Shown piece by piece: positions 1 to 10,335 of a stretch of 64,000 bases of DNA; within the stretch, counting starts at the first letter, position 1; each line of letters opens with the position of its first letter. The stretch lies in the NCBI GenBank assembly GCA_011032825.1, contig JAADJZ010000004.1:806001-870000 (forward strand). Reading direction: 5' to 3'. The position numbers were made by a program, and so were the translations under genes. Below the pieces are notes generated by a model. The model was not told the origin of the DNA, ran no database searches, and saw nothing but the letters and a program-made list of their open reading frames with translations. The stretch comes from Massariosphaeria phaeospora (lineage: Eukaryota; Ascomycota; Dothideomycetes; Pleosporales).

Positions 1-821
1 CCGTCTTGATGATATTCCGCGCCTGCTCAACCACGTTCAGTTCGACAAGGCGATCGTAGCGTTTGTCCTCTTCGGTTATCTTGTCGAGCTCTGCTTCGTG
101 CAGACGGTAGACGTCGCGGATGTTGCGCAGCCAGGGGTTGAGAAGGCCGAGGTCTTGCGGGGTCATGGCGGCTTTGACGCCGCCGCAGCCGTAGTGGCCG
201 CACACGACGATGTGCTTGACTTTGAGGTGGCGGACCGCGTAGTTAACGACGGACATGACGTTGAGGTCTGTGTTGCAGACGAGGTTGGCGATGTTGCGGT
301 GGATGAACATCTCGCCGGGCTCGAGGCCGGTGATGGCTTCGGCGGGCATGCGCGAGTCGGAGCAGCCTTGGGGATAAGCGTTAGCATAGATTAGGCTCTG
401 TCACTCTCAATTATTTCTCCGATTGCTGAGAGAGTTGTCTGCTACAAAGAGGCGCAATTTATGGCAGAGAGAATTTCGGTCTTGACCCACCTATCCACAG
501 GTATTCTGGACTCTGTCCTGCCGACAACTTCGTGAAGAATTCCGGATGCTTTGCTTTCTGCTCCTCTGCCCACTTTCTGTTATTGTCGAAAATGCGATCA
601 TGGCTCTGCTGCAGGTATTTCCTCAGATCCTTCGGCTCCTCGGTGTTCCCAGACATTGTTCGTGTTGCGCAGAATCTCGCACCCGTAGTTCTTGATATCG
701 AAGTCAAAGGGCGCGGCAAAAAAGGCGGGGAGCGGGTAGACAAGCGTGAGAAACAAGAAGAGAGGGAAGGGGGCGGGCTCCAGCCGCCTCCAAATACCCC
801 TCGGACGTGGGGTATCCGCAT
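1..821 (-). CDS. beta-carbonic anhydrase, partial (C-terminus beyond window)
   Basis: Zinc enzyme interconverting CO2 and bicarbonate, supplying bicarbonate to carboxylases. Exon 2 (366 down to 1) encodes the beta-class zinc signature CSDSR, then [13 protein letters not shown] and [12 protein letters not shown] with the remaining Cys/His ligands. Exon 1 ends at 491. The intron 367-490 is GT-AG and joins the conserved segment YLWIG/CSDSR in frame. Three starts are possible: 914, 821 and 656. The core protein (MSGNTEEP) begins at 656. The sequence from 821 adds an Arg/Ser-rich stretch that looks like a mitochondrial presequence, so two isoforms are conceivable. It is divergent from the DUF3253 gene. 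The family call is secure; the start is not. Confidence 0.9.
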
Positions 822-1015
822 CGCTCCCGTCTCTTCGTTCTCCGGCGCGGGTCGACTTGTGTGGTTGAGGTTGGTCGGCTGCACGCTGATTGGGTCCGAC
901 GCCAGCTTACGCACGGCCCGGCGAAGCGCTCATCCCTGCGGAGATCAATCGCTCCCGTCACGCCATCTATCAACCGTTTCTTTTGCCAATGCGTTGTCTA
1001 TGCTAAAGAACAAAC

Positions 1016-1312
1016 ATGCCGCTCGACGACTCAAAAACCAACATCATCTCTGGGCATGCGCAAAGGCTATTGGGGAGCAGAGACTGGCCCAAGACTATCT
1101 GCCCCTCTGAAATCGCCCGCGCGCTCTCAAAAGAGGAACTAGACCTGCTCAACGCATCGGAGTGGCGGGAAACCATGGACGATATACGCGAGTGGGTGTG
1201 GCAGAGGAGAGAGCTCGGCGAAGTGGAAGTGCTGCAGAAGGGCCAAGTCGCAGCTGTGGCGCGCCTTGAAGATATCCGCGGTCCAATCCGCGTCAGAGCC
1301 ACACGGGTGTGA
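1016..1312 (+). CDS. DUF3253-family small protein
   Basis: A 98-residue single-exon protein. The motif WPKTICPSEIARAL near residues 23-36, followed by EWRETMDDIREWVW, GEVEVLQKGQ and a terminal RGPIRVR, is the DUF3253 pattern, a small predicted winged-helix fold found in bacteria and fungi. Its biochemical role is unknown. The length is normal for the family and the ATG is the only sensible start. It is transcribed away from the carbonic anhydrase gene and towards the Pex24-like gene. Confidence 0.85.
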   Translation: MPLDDSKTNIISGHAQRLLGSRDWPKTICPSEIARALSKEELDLLNASEWRETMDDIREWVWQRRELGEVEVLQKGQVAAVARLEDIRGPIRVRATRV

Positions 1313-1503
1313 AGATCAAGATGCAAGAGGTATGTAATTATCTACTGTAAGTGACAACACGAAATGATGGTAGCGCGTATAAGACCTAACGGTTACACCA
1401 AAAGCAACGACCAATAACTCCTTGTGTGATGCTGCGGTGGACATCGCCTGTTCTTCGGGTATCTCATGCATGGAAACTGTTTGTATCCAGAACCACTCCA
1501 TTT

Positions 1504-2609
1504 TCAAGGGTGATCAGCGCCACTGTTATCGAGACCTTCCCACTCGGGGCCCCATCCACTTCGGGGATCCGTCGCATTGCCAGCGACACCAGACTCTGTC
1601 AGCGTTCGGATATCGCTCCAATACTCGAGCTTCTTGCACTCTTCATCCGCAGCTTCGAGCGCTTTCAGGAGGTTGTTGATCCTTCGTTCTTCTGCTGCGT
1701 TCTCTGGGTTTCCCTCCGTTTCGTGCGATTTGCGGTGTTCTCTGGCGGCATCGATGGTGTTCATAAGAGTGGACAGTAGTTGTCGACGGGAGTTCTGGAA
1801 GACGAGCATTGACATGATCGGTGGCATCTACAGAAAAATAAGTATGTAGCAGTTGACTTCTGGTCTAGGGGACCTACCTGCTCTGCTAGATAATGCAGCT
1901 CCTCTCCACCTTCGTCAACGAACTTGTGAATTATAACAATTTTCTCCCGATCTATGGCTGCCGTTTTGAGCCTTCTCATCAACGTGGGCACATCCTTTAT
2001 CTCCTCGTCTACCGACTGGTCTCGGGTGCTGCCCTCTTGGGTAGATGGTCCAGCCGTATGAGTCCTCGCCACACTTGTGCCGATGCTCAATGTTTCGCCA
2101 AACAGCCTTTCCCTATTGTTCTTTGTTTTGGGAGATGTTTTCGATTTGGTCCTCTTCCTCAGCCAGCGTCTCCGCCGCACAAAGCTGTGAAACCAAGGGT
2201 GGTTGCCATGCCACGCAGCGCCCCGAAACCAGAGACTATACTGCCAGCCCTCCTCGTCGACGTCGTGACTCATGTCCACATACCAGCTTTTCCACTCCCA
2301 CTTCCAGCTCGGATCGGGGACCTGTGCGTTGGTAATGTTGATGGCTGACGGCTTGAACTTCGCGTCGACCCAAGGCGATTGGTCGATCCTCAGGTTCCAC
2401 AGGGCTTTGGAAGAGAAGAGCGGTATGCCAAAGACAAACCAACCGCGCTGGTTCTCGTACAAGATGTCGATGTGTGACCTCGGGGTGGGCGGTGGCTGTT
2501 CGGTGGCCGCTGCGGGTTCGGGTTCGTCATCGGTGTGGTCGACGAGGCTAATGCGCGGGTCCGCCATGACGCTGGCTTTGCGAGAGAGCGCGTAGTGTAA
2601 GGGCTTCAA
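1504..2609 (-). CDS. peroxin/dysferlin (DysF) domain protein, Mug65/Pex24-like
   Basis: Predicted membrane-organelle protein of the fungal Pex24/Mug65 type. The DysF-like region includes WFVFGIPLFSSKALW, then the DysF C-terminal WKWEWKSWYVDM and DEEGWQYSLWF. The C-terminal part has HYLAEQ/MPPIMSMLVFQNSRRQLL and ends with WGPEWEGLDNSG. There are two exons, 2609-1878 and 1827-1504, separated by a 50-base GT-AG intron (1828-1877) that joins in phase 0, giving about 351 residues. A later in-frame start at 2567 (MADPRISLVDH) is also plausible. A role in peroxisome or meiotic functions is family knowledge only. Confidence 0.85.
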
Positions 2610-3068
2610 GCCGTTGCTATCGTGGAAGCATGAGGGGAAGCGAGTGCCAACGGGATCGTAGACTCAACGGTTCAGGCAGGCGCTATAATAGGGGCCGGGT
2701 GAAAGTCCGCGCAACGCTAACGCGGGGAAAGAACGAAGATTATAACGCTGTAGAAAAAGGAATCCGCACCCAGCACTCAACACACAAACAGACGCTCGAC
2801 AAGAAAAAAGGAGACCGGACACTGTTCGAAGCTTCACGGCGATCGGGTTCGCGGTTGCTGTTGGAGCCGTGGCCCGTGCTGAAGCTGCCGATGCCAACAC
2901 AACGACGTCATTGGCAGGCTGGCCTGCACAGGGAACTACTCCGCATCACCGAATCACCCCCCGCCCCATAAGTATCCCGGCTGCCGCCCGTGTGTTGGTC
3001 ACTCGAACTCGCCGCAAATTTGCATCACCGTCAACACCTCAATTCATCAACAAACCCGTCTACGAACC

Positions 3069-3626
3069 ATGTCGCAACGAGTACTCACCACTGTCGGCCT
3101 TGTCGCAGCTGGCGGCGGCGCATACTACCTGTACAGTGCTGGCGGGAACCCCAAGCTAGCAGAGAAGAAGCTCGAGCGTACGTCATGATCGTATCCACCT
3201 CAGCTTCATGTTTTAACAATTGTTAGATGATGCCGCCACGGCAGCTCGCAAGATAAGAGGCGACATTCCCGGCCAAGACAAGGAAGCGAAGAAGGCTGGC
3301 GAGGAAGGTTTTGAGGCGATGCGCGCAAAGGCACAGGGAATCGTATGTATTCCATCTCACCCGGGCGGATGCTTGCGCTGCAGTCCGTAGTCGTCGTCAG
3401 CGACTCGGCTGACGACCATTTGCAGAAGCAAGATGCGAAAGTCGAAGCGAACAGGCTGGGACAAAACATTGACCACTACAAAAATGACGCAGAGAGGAAG
3501 CTCGAGGAGGTCAGGCGAACAACTGGCAAGGACGTCAACGCTGCCGCAGACAAGTTCGACAAGACAGTCTTGGACGAAGTGGAAAAGAGCAAGAGTTGGG
3601 TCGGGAGCTGGTTCGGAGGAAAGTAA
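3069..3626 (+). CDS. calcofluor white hypersensitive family protein
   Basis: A 141-residue protein from three exons (3069-3177, 3227-3342, 3426-3626) with canonical GT-AG introns of 49 and 83 bases. The first 20 residues (LTTVGLVAAGGGAYYLYSAG) form a single membrane or signal-anchor segment. The rest is a charged, Lys/Glu/Ala-rich helical region ending SWVGSWFGGK. This architecture matches fungal proteins annotated as calcofluor white hypersensitive, linked to cell-wall stress and possibly mitochondrial in location. Splicing is supported because both joins keep frame and continue the helical repeat pattern. The exact function is not established. Confidence 0.8.
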
Positions 3627-4512
3627 GGACGATGGCCTTGGACGAGCTCCATTCTACCCTATGTAGACTTAGGTTTGCGGTCTCTAACGCGTAGTGCTGT
3701 CTCAACGTAGGAGTCGGGCAAGCCGGCTCGCCTCAGTACTGAACTCGGTTCTCAACTCACATGCATCACGGCCCTTTGTTAAACGCTATGTTTTCATCAC
3801 TTTCTGGCGTGCGTGAACCACTGACACGCTCCGATGTGTTTTACAGTGTATAGTTTATCCACTCAATCTGTCTTTTCCGTCGTCACTTTCACAAATCCAT
3901 TTGGAGTCGCAACATCGTGGCAAATGTCGTCCAGTAGTGGCAGGTCAGATCGCTGGGTCATCCCGAGCTCCCCGCCAGTAGCATTCAAAAGGCTTTCGCT
4001 TGCTACTGCGACGAGCATCGTTTGTTCGCCAATGCCAGTTTTCACCTAACCTCATCTTTCACTAGCTTATGGAAGGTATGCTGCAGTGAACTGGATACTA
4101 CCCTTTCTAGAACGAATGTTCGTGGGGGCAGACGTAGCCTGTCAAACTTGATGACGTTTGAAGCCCGTCTGCCATATGTCTTCTTTTGAGCGTTGCCATA
4201 AGCAATGTACAATAACAACATCGTATTCTCTCTCGCTGGCCAACTGAGCTTTTCCGCATGCCTTTCACTGAGACCATTGGCAGGATTTTGTAGAGGAAAT
4301 ATCGCGTTTCACGCGCGCTCCGACGCGCCAAGATGATACTTTATCCGTATGTGGCTAGCGCGTTATCTCTGTTTTGCCAGCCTCCAGTCCACCCTCATCA
4401 CAAGTGCCCGCACTTCCTTCGACTCCAACTCCATCCTCATCCCCATCGAAATATTCCTCTACGGCATTGACAGCTATATTATACTCCCGTATTCATCTGT
4501 CTATCCATTACA
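3627..4512. other. intergenic, no gene seen
   Basis: About 0.9 kb holding the 3' region of the calcofluor-type gene and the 5' region of the Cdt1-like gene. It has only short, poorly coding open frames. A pyrimidine-rich segment with TATATTA lies just upstream of the Cdt1 start, near 4470-4510. Confidence 0.6.
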
Positions 4513-5658
4513 ATGCATCACCACAGGGCCGACCACCCGCTTCCCGAAGAGCTCGCCGATCTCGTGTCCCTGCACTCGTCCTTCCTCACTGCACTCTCGA
4601 TCCAGTACGCGCATAATGGCAATGCAACACCTGTCGATCTGCGAGACCTTACGCAATCGGTTTCGACTGTCTGGAAACGTCGACAAGTCACATTCGACGA
4701 CATCCGGCTTTGCTTGGGCATCATCGGCTGTGGTCCCGCCGGTCACAACCAGCCGTTCCTCCTTTCTGACTACGGCTGCGGCAAGATCTGCCTCGAGCTC
4801 TGCGATGAGCTCAAGACCCACGAGCAGATATCTGGCCCATTAAAAACAGATGCCCTGCAACTCTTGTTCATGCAGGGGCTGGAGAAGTTGTGGGTTCAGT
4901 GGAACTCGGCAGAAGCACTGGCACCTCAACTCTTTGCGCGCCCTATTGCGAAGCCGAAGCGACGCGGCAGGTCGAGGAAGGTCGACCCGAAGCAGACAAC
5001 TCTCGAGCCCACCATCGACGCCAAATACATGCGGAAGTTTATTGCCGACCTGCCCCGTGTCGAAATTACGGCCTGCTCTTCGCTTGCCGCAGTCGCGCCG
5101 CTCCAGGAGAAGGGAAAGAAGAGGCTGAGGGAGGTCAAGGACAGTGTACAACAGGGCCAGACCCAGAAAAAAGTTCGCTTTACAGCAGACAAGGAGAATG
5201 CGCCTGCTCCTGGCCAGACACCACCAGCCCAGCCCGTGCAGACCAAGATGACCGACTTTGCCTCGGTCCGGAAGACGAACCTCCTCGACCGCATCCTAGC
5301 GAAACAGGCTGCCGCGGCCGCTGGTCCAACTCCTCCATCGCCAGCCGAGCTTCAGCGACAAGCCGCCTTACAACGCGCCGAAGAGATGCTCGGTGTTCTG
5401 TCACTCCTGTGTGCAACCAAGGGACCCGGCCCGCGCGTTTCCTTCTCGATGGCCTCTCTGATACAATCTCTGCAAGGATCAAGCCGGAGCCCGATTTCAA
5501 AAGACGAGGCGCTCAAGTGCGTGGAAGTGCTGTCGAACGAGGTCACGCCTGGATACGTGTCGGTTGTGCGCATGGGTACTATGTCTAGCGTTGTCATCAA
5601 CCAAGGCATGAGACCTGTGGATGTGAAGGGTCGGCTGGCCGCCCTCGGTGTTGCTTAA
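4513..5658 (+). CDS. cdt1: Cdt1-like DNA replication licensing factor
   Basis: A 381-residue intronless protein. Cdt1 loads the MCM helicase at origins with ORC and Cdc6. The N-terminal part (about 5-115) resembles the geminin-binding winged-helix region (DLTQSVSTVWKRRQVTFDDIRLCLGI, then FLLSDYGCGKICLEL). The centre is basic and disordered, with KKVRFTADKENAP. The C-terminal domain (about 255-378) has LLDRILAKQAAA, LQRAEEMLGVLSLL, VSFSMASLIQSLQ and PISKDEALKCVEVL, the Cdt1 C-terminal winged-helix pattern that contacts MCM. The start is the first ATG after a pyrimidine-rich leader. Fungal Cdt1 proteins diverge strongly, so the assignment rests mainly on the C-terminal domain. Confidence 0.75.
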   Translation: MHHHRADHPLPEELADLVSLHSSFLTALSIQYAHNGNATPVDLRDLTQSVSTVWKRRQVTFDDIRLCLGIIGCGPAGHNQPFLLSDYGCGKICLELCDELKTHEQISGPLKTDALQLLFMQGLEKLWVQWNSAEALAPQLFARPIAKPKRRGRSRKVDPKQTTLEPTIDAKYMRKFIADLPRVEITACSSLAAVAPLQEKGKKRLREVKDSVQQGQTQKKVRFTADKENAPAPGQTPPAQPVQTKMTDFASVRKTNLLDRILAKQAAAAAGPTPPSPAELQRQAALQRAEEMLGVLSLLCATKGPGPRVSFSMASLIQSLQGSSRSPISKDEALKCVEVLSNEVTPGYVSVVRMGTMSSVVINQGMRPVDVKGRLAALGVA

Positions 5659-6202
5659 ACGGGGTTCCAGTACACTTTTGTGTTGTGAATCTCTTATTCC
5701 TTTCGATGCGACAGTAATATCCGTTTTCAGTATGCTTAGCGACATTGTTTGACTCCAATTCTTTCCTCTTCTCTTCCGGCTTCTACGTGTGCCTTCGCGT
5801 TGGTTTTTGGCTGGCATTGGATGTTGCGGGATACTGCGTGTATGTGTGCTTAGATATATGTTCTAATTGATAAGGCTATTCGTCTACATCGTTGTTCACT
5901 TGCATCGTGGCTCTTTGTAGAACTAATGCTTGCTCGCATCAATTGAGGACAGGATCTTGCCCAAATGAGTTTCGTCAAACCCCCTGGCACAACATTTCTG
6001 ATGCTCCCACCCTCCTATAAGCCCTATGTTGACAATACCTAGTGTGAGGTGATTCGTCTGATAAACTTCACCTTGAAATCGAGCCCCACCTCCTTGAACT
6101 TCTGCTCCACAGCGGCTGGCGCCTCCCAAATCAAGCCCTGGAGCTCTTCCTGCCTATCTATGAGGTGATTCGTCTGATCAATAGCGCGAGTAGCCTGCCT
6201 AT
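5659..6202. other. intergenic with short direct duplications
   Basis: No gene is seen. An 18-base word occurs at 6045-6062 and 6161-6178, and a 12-base word (TGCCTATCTATG) at 6151-6162 and 6196-6207. The latter overlaps the stop codon of the neighbouring F-box/LRR gene. These look like local slippage or duplication scars. Confidence 0.5.
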
Positions 6203-7393
6203 CTATGTAATACCGACTAGGCATATTTCCTTCAGAGCTGGAACGTACGCGGCTTTGTGGTGGGCTAGGTCGAGCAGCCATGCATGGTCGTTCGCCTCGT
6301 GGAACGACGCCTTTGCCCTTGGATTGGCACGCGTGTGCGTGTACTCTTGGATACGCAGTTGTTCGGAATTGCTCGGGAAGATTATGGGTGGGTGGAGGAT
6401 GCACCATACGATCTGCGAGTCAGGTTAGTGGGAAGCATGCGGTCGGATTAGGGAATGTACCGTTAGAGAAACGAGTGAGCGAGGTAGGTATGTGTAGAAG
6501 GCCGGTCCTGGGTCGGAAGATGTGTATTCAAACAAGCAGATCGATGAGGCCTCCAGCCAGGTAAGAGCTTTCAAGGCACTGAGATCGAGTCTTGAGGAGT
6601 CCTGGTAGTCGAAGGGGGAGCCATTGAATGAGACGGATAGCCTTTTCAGTGTGCTGCTGAGTGGGCATAGAGCGTGGGATAATCGTGTCATGCAATCCGG
6701 TGTTGTCGGGAATAAGGTCGTGTACTGGACTTGTTCCAATTTTGAACATCTGGCGAGTATGAACTCAAATGCGGCCTGCGAGACAGCGTTGGGTCTGATA
6801 GATAGAGAGGTGAGGTTTAATGGCGGAATATCGTCTGCCGGTACGACCCCGTCAAGATCAGGGCACTCGCACAGATCAAGCACACGCAGAGAAGAAATGG
6901 ACAGTAATCGACTGATTTCATGGGGCGAGACACCCGTTGGGATGCAACTTCCCAACTTGATGTCTTGCAGCGTGTGGTACGAAGGCGGGTCATCGGATGC
7001 CAGGATCTTCACCACTCGCCCCACCCGAGAGCCGTTCACTCGAAGCTTTCTGAGGCGAGAGAATATGCGGAACACGAACTCAATATCTTCACGCGGGACA
7101 TGTTGCAGGACGGGGATTCGAGAGGCCATCCATAGCGAGCAGACGTGCGTGCCGACAGCTGGGTACTGTTTCAGAAACTTCACGATGCTCTTCGAGTAGT
7201 GTGGGGCCTCGAATCGGATGTCGCGGAAAGCCCATGGCAGACAGATGTTCTTGAGCTTTTTGCATGTGAGGAATGTGTTTAGCACGGATTAGCGGCATGC
7301 TTTTCTAATGGATTTGTCGTCGTTGTGGATGTCGGCTGCGAGTTCTTCGCAGATGAAGTCGAGGATTTCAGTGGGGAGATGGAGGAGAGGCAT
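6203..7393 (-). pseudogene. F-box/leucine-rich-repeat protein with one in-frame stop
   Basis: It would be an SCF ubiquitin ligase substrate adaptor. The F-box begins at the ATG at 7393 (LLHLPTEILDFICEEL). LRR-like segments follow (SSLRVLDLCECPDL, LTSLSIRPNAV, STLKRLSVSFN), ending LKEICLVGIT. Exon 1 is 7393-6461 and exon 2 is 6412-6203, with a 48-base GT-AG intron (6413-6460) containing a CTAAC branch site. Codon 35 is TAA (7289-7291), just after the F-box helix, and the reading frame then stays open to the natural end. Without that codon the product would be about 380 residues. It may be a recent null allele, a sequencing error or a readthrough case. It is divergent from the next gene, 209 bp away. 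Confidence 0.75.
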
Positions 7394-7602
7394 TGTGAGT
7401 TCGGTGCCTCTGCAAGCAGGGAGGAGTGTATAGATATGATGTTGCAGCACGATGTGAGGGATGCGGAGAATCTCAATCGGAAAGGTGCTAGGGCACTAGC
7501 CTCGCTTTCGGCTTAGCGCCAATATCGGCAGGCAACCGTACCCAAATTTTATGCTGTCCTATCGTCTCTCACAACGTCGCAGCCTAGACGACATACGCGA
7601 TC

Positions 7603-8517
7603 ATGCCCGCATACCAAATACGATCCTGCTGGGGTCGTGAGATAGCTTCTGACCAAACACTTGAAGCTCAACAAGAAGCCAAATACCAACCTCCTACAAA
7701 ACTCTTTCGACGCCGACGTTCTCTTTCAGAACCCCGAAACCCCTCGATGTTTTCTACTCTGAGCAATATAGCCCGTCGTTCGACGAGCAGAGAGCAGCGG
7801 CAGAGTGGTCCAATTTTTGCCCTTCTTCCTCCGGAGCTACGAAACATGATCTTCTCCCTCGTGTTCGGCTCGGATGAGGACCTCATTCATATCGTACAAC
7901 TCTGGCGGAAAATGCTTCGCAGAAACCACTACTGCCATATTCATTTGCCCTATCCAGCCGTAGAAACTCATTTTCTTCGACATTGCTTCTGGTCCGGGCA
8001 GACCTCGCGCTCATTGCACCCCGGTTTACGACTACTTATGACATGCCGTCAGGCGTACAGAGAGTGTATCCCCCTCCTCTACGCATCGAATACGTTCGAC
8101 TTCGACGACCCTGCAATAGTTCTTTCATTCGCAAGATCGATTCTCCCGCAGCGATTAGCAGCCATAACCTCGATACAGCTCACATACTATATCAGAAGCT
8201 CTCTGTACTATCGAGGACGCGTAGGCCTAGAGGACGACGGGTCTGAAGGGGATTTGAGGACCTGTTGGGATCCAATGTGGTCCTTGATCGTCAAGAGATT
8301 ACCAAACTTGAAGAAACTGAAGATCGTGGTCGATGGATCGCAAATGGATGAGCAGCAACTTCAGGACTTGTTTTTCGGGGAAATAACTGGGTTGAGAGGT
8401 TTGCAGGAGATGGTAATCCATGTACGAACGCGTGGAATGACTTGGGCCGTCTTGAGTCCTCTTGCGCGGGATGTCCTGGACCAGAGCACACTACCACGTG
8501 CTCTTTCGCCGGTCTGA
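7603..8517 (+). CDS. DUF7730-like / F-box-like fungal protein
   Basis: A 304-residue single-exon protein. A basic, Ser/Arg-rich N-terminus (1-65) precedes LLPPELRNMIFSLVFG, the opening helix typical of fungal DUF7730 and F-box-like proteins. LLMTCRQAYRECIPLLYASNTFDFDD (about 145-170) and LPNLKKLKIVVDG further along are hallmark positions of that family. No catalytic site is seen, and the cellular role is unknown. It shares a short divergent promoter with the F-box/LRR gene. Confidence 0.75.
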   Translation: MPAYQIRSCWGREIASDQTLEAQQEAKYQPPTKLFRRRRSLSEPRNPSMFSTLSNIARRSTSREQRQSGPIFALLPPELRNMIFSLVFGSDEDLIHIVQLWRKMLRRNHYCHIHLPYPAVETHFLRHCFWSGQTSRSLHPGLRLLMTCRQAYRECIPLLYASNTFDFDDPAIVLSFARSILPQRLAAITSIQLTYYIRSSLYYRGRVGLEDDGSEGDLRTCWDPMWSLIVKRLPNLKKLKIVVDGSQMDEQQLQDLFFGEITGLRGLQEMVIHVRTRGMTWAVLSPLARDVLDQSTLPRALSPV

Positions 8518-10335
8518 TCACTCTTCGGCCATCAGTCACAGACGACCCACTTTCCTGTACGATTTTTTAACAGAGTATCTTCCTCTTACAAAGACTATGA
8601 GCTCACGCAACCTCTCCGTTGGTTGTATACGAACCAGTCGACTGGCTTATGACATCCGTCACTTCTAGAGAACTGGATAAGAGGAAACAGCCACACGTAA
8701 CGGAATGAACTATCATTGGATCGCACGAGCTTCCCGAACATCTCCACGGAAGCAGCAAATTGGTTGTAATTGGATGGTTGCAACCTGCGCGGGTCCTCAT
8801 GGATTCATCAACAAACTCGCCACGTGCAGTCTTTCTGAAGAAGACAATGGTCATACTCAGCCCGTTGGATATGAACTGTGTCAATTATAGTGGGGACTAC
8901 AGAGTCAGCGCACTGTGCGAACGGGTGCATGCGGCACAGCTCCTTCGTGGTGTGATCCCACGACTGAAGTTTCCAGCTGCATACCGTAGCAGCCCCACCT
9001 TGCAGAGCTGTCAGCCTTTCTGTAGAAAATGCGAGAAACGGGCAGTGCAAGAGAAATACACCATGTTGTCTAGGCCGGCGACTCCGGATCAATACGTGAT
9101 CGAGCGCTGAAGCACACCCGTGGACGGGTCTTGGTCACGATGTGTGGGATAGTATACTCTTGTATATGCTAATGCTGTAGAAGATGCACTCCCGGACTTA
9201 TTAGGCGCCTCGCCGTCACTAGGAACACAATGAAAAGGACATGCTTCGGTTCAATATTGACAAATCGAATACAACGAAGTGCAAGCACTTTCTGGTACCA
9301 TCAGCATTACCCGATGGCTGGTATCTAGATGGTTGAGCATCACTCGAACAATTGGGACATAAAAGTCCTGCAGATGGCTTCTACGATATGCGCAAATCAA
9401 CACACCTTGACATCTCTCTGATTGCAGATCGTACGGCACTCGTTGGAAGAGCACGCAACCCTGAGTCATTCAAACTTGAAATACTGCTATGCTGCGGCGC
9501 ACATATGGGTTGGATGTCTATCTTTAATAGCATGCGTGGACCCCAAAGGGGGTGAGGAGCCCCATGTACTGTACGCATCCTGTTCAGTTACTGCAGTAAC
9601 GCAGTAGGCACTATTACACTACGCCGTAATGCATCATCCTCAACCCGCGCAAGAAGAGTTGCATCCGCCTCTGGCTGCTTCTCAAATAGGTATGTGAACA
9701 GCTACAGTGTAGTCGGGGTGGCCAATCAGAGTGCGCCTCTTGCTCACGAGGTGAGCACGTGCCTTCCAACCTCCCGACCTCGGGAATCGGCCCTGGAGAG
9801 AGGTCCTCGATGACGCGCAGGCACGGATGCAGCCTTACAACCAACACCGACTTCGTTTTCTCGCCATAATCCACCAGCCATCGCGAGCGTCGTGTCTGTT
9901 CAATTTTCAATTGCACAGTCACCACGAAGGACCTGGTCTTGCGCGCCCGAGCCGCCCCGAAACGCGAACGACATGTACAACTACTCTTCGGTTCCCAGAA
10001 GCTTAGCCTACTCTATATTCGATGGAACCAACACGCGCCCCACAGGCGGCATGTCATCTTAGATCCCGTTGGATCATAGGACCACGTCCGAACTCGGTAT
10101 TGTTAGAATTTTCTGGCGACGCTACCTCGTGGCACGAAGCGTACATCTCATTTGGCGTTCCCTTGGGGCACGTTTCTTGCCATCAACGTGCCTCATCCTT
10201 TCTTATGCGCCGCTGTGGGACTGTCGTGTTAATATATATCATGGCTGTTCGGTACCTCTTACATCGTCCAACTCCCCATAGAGCGCCGACTTGACTTTCA
10301 TTTCTCTTCGGTCGTTGCGTCCACCGTTTTCCAGA
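8518..10335. other. 1.8-kb gene-poor stretch
   Basis: Only short open frames with no recognisable motif are present on either strand, and no convincing intron-exon structure could be assembled. I see no transposon termini. Confidence 0.5.
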
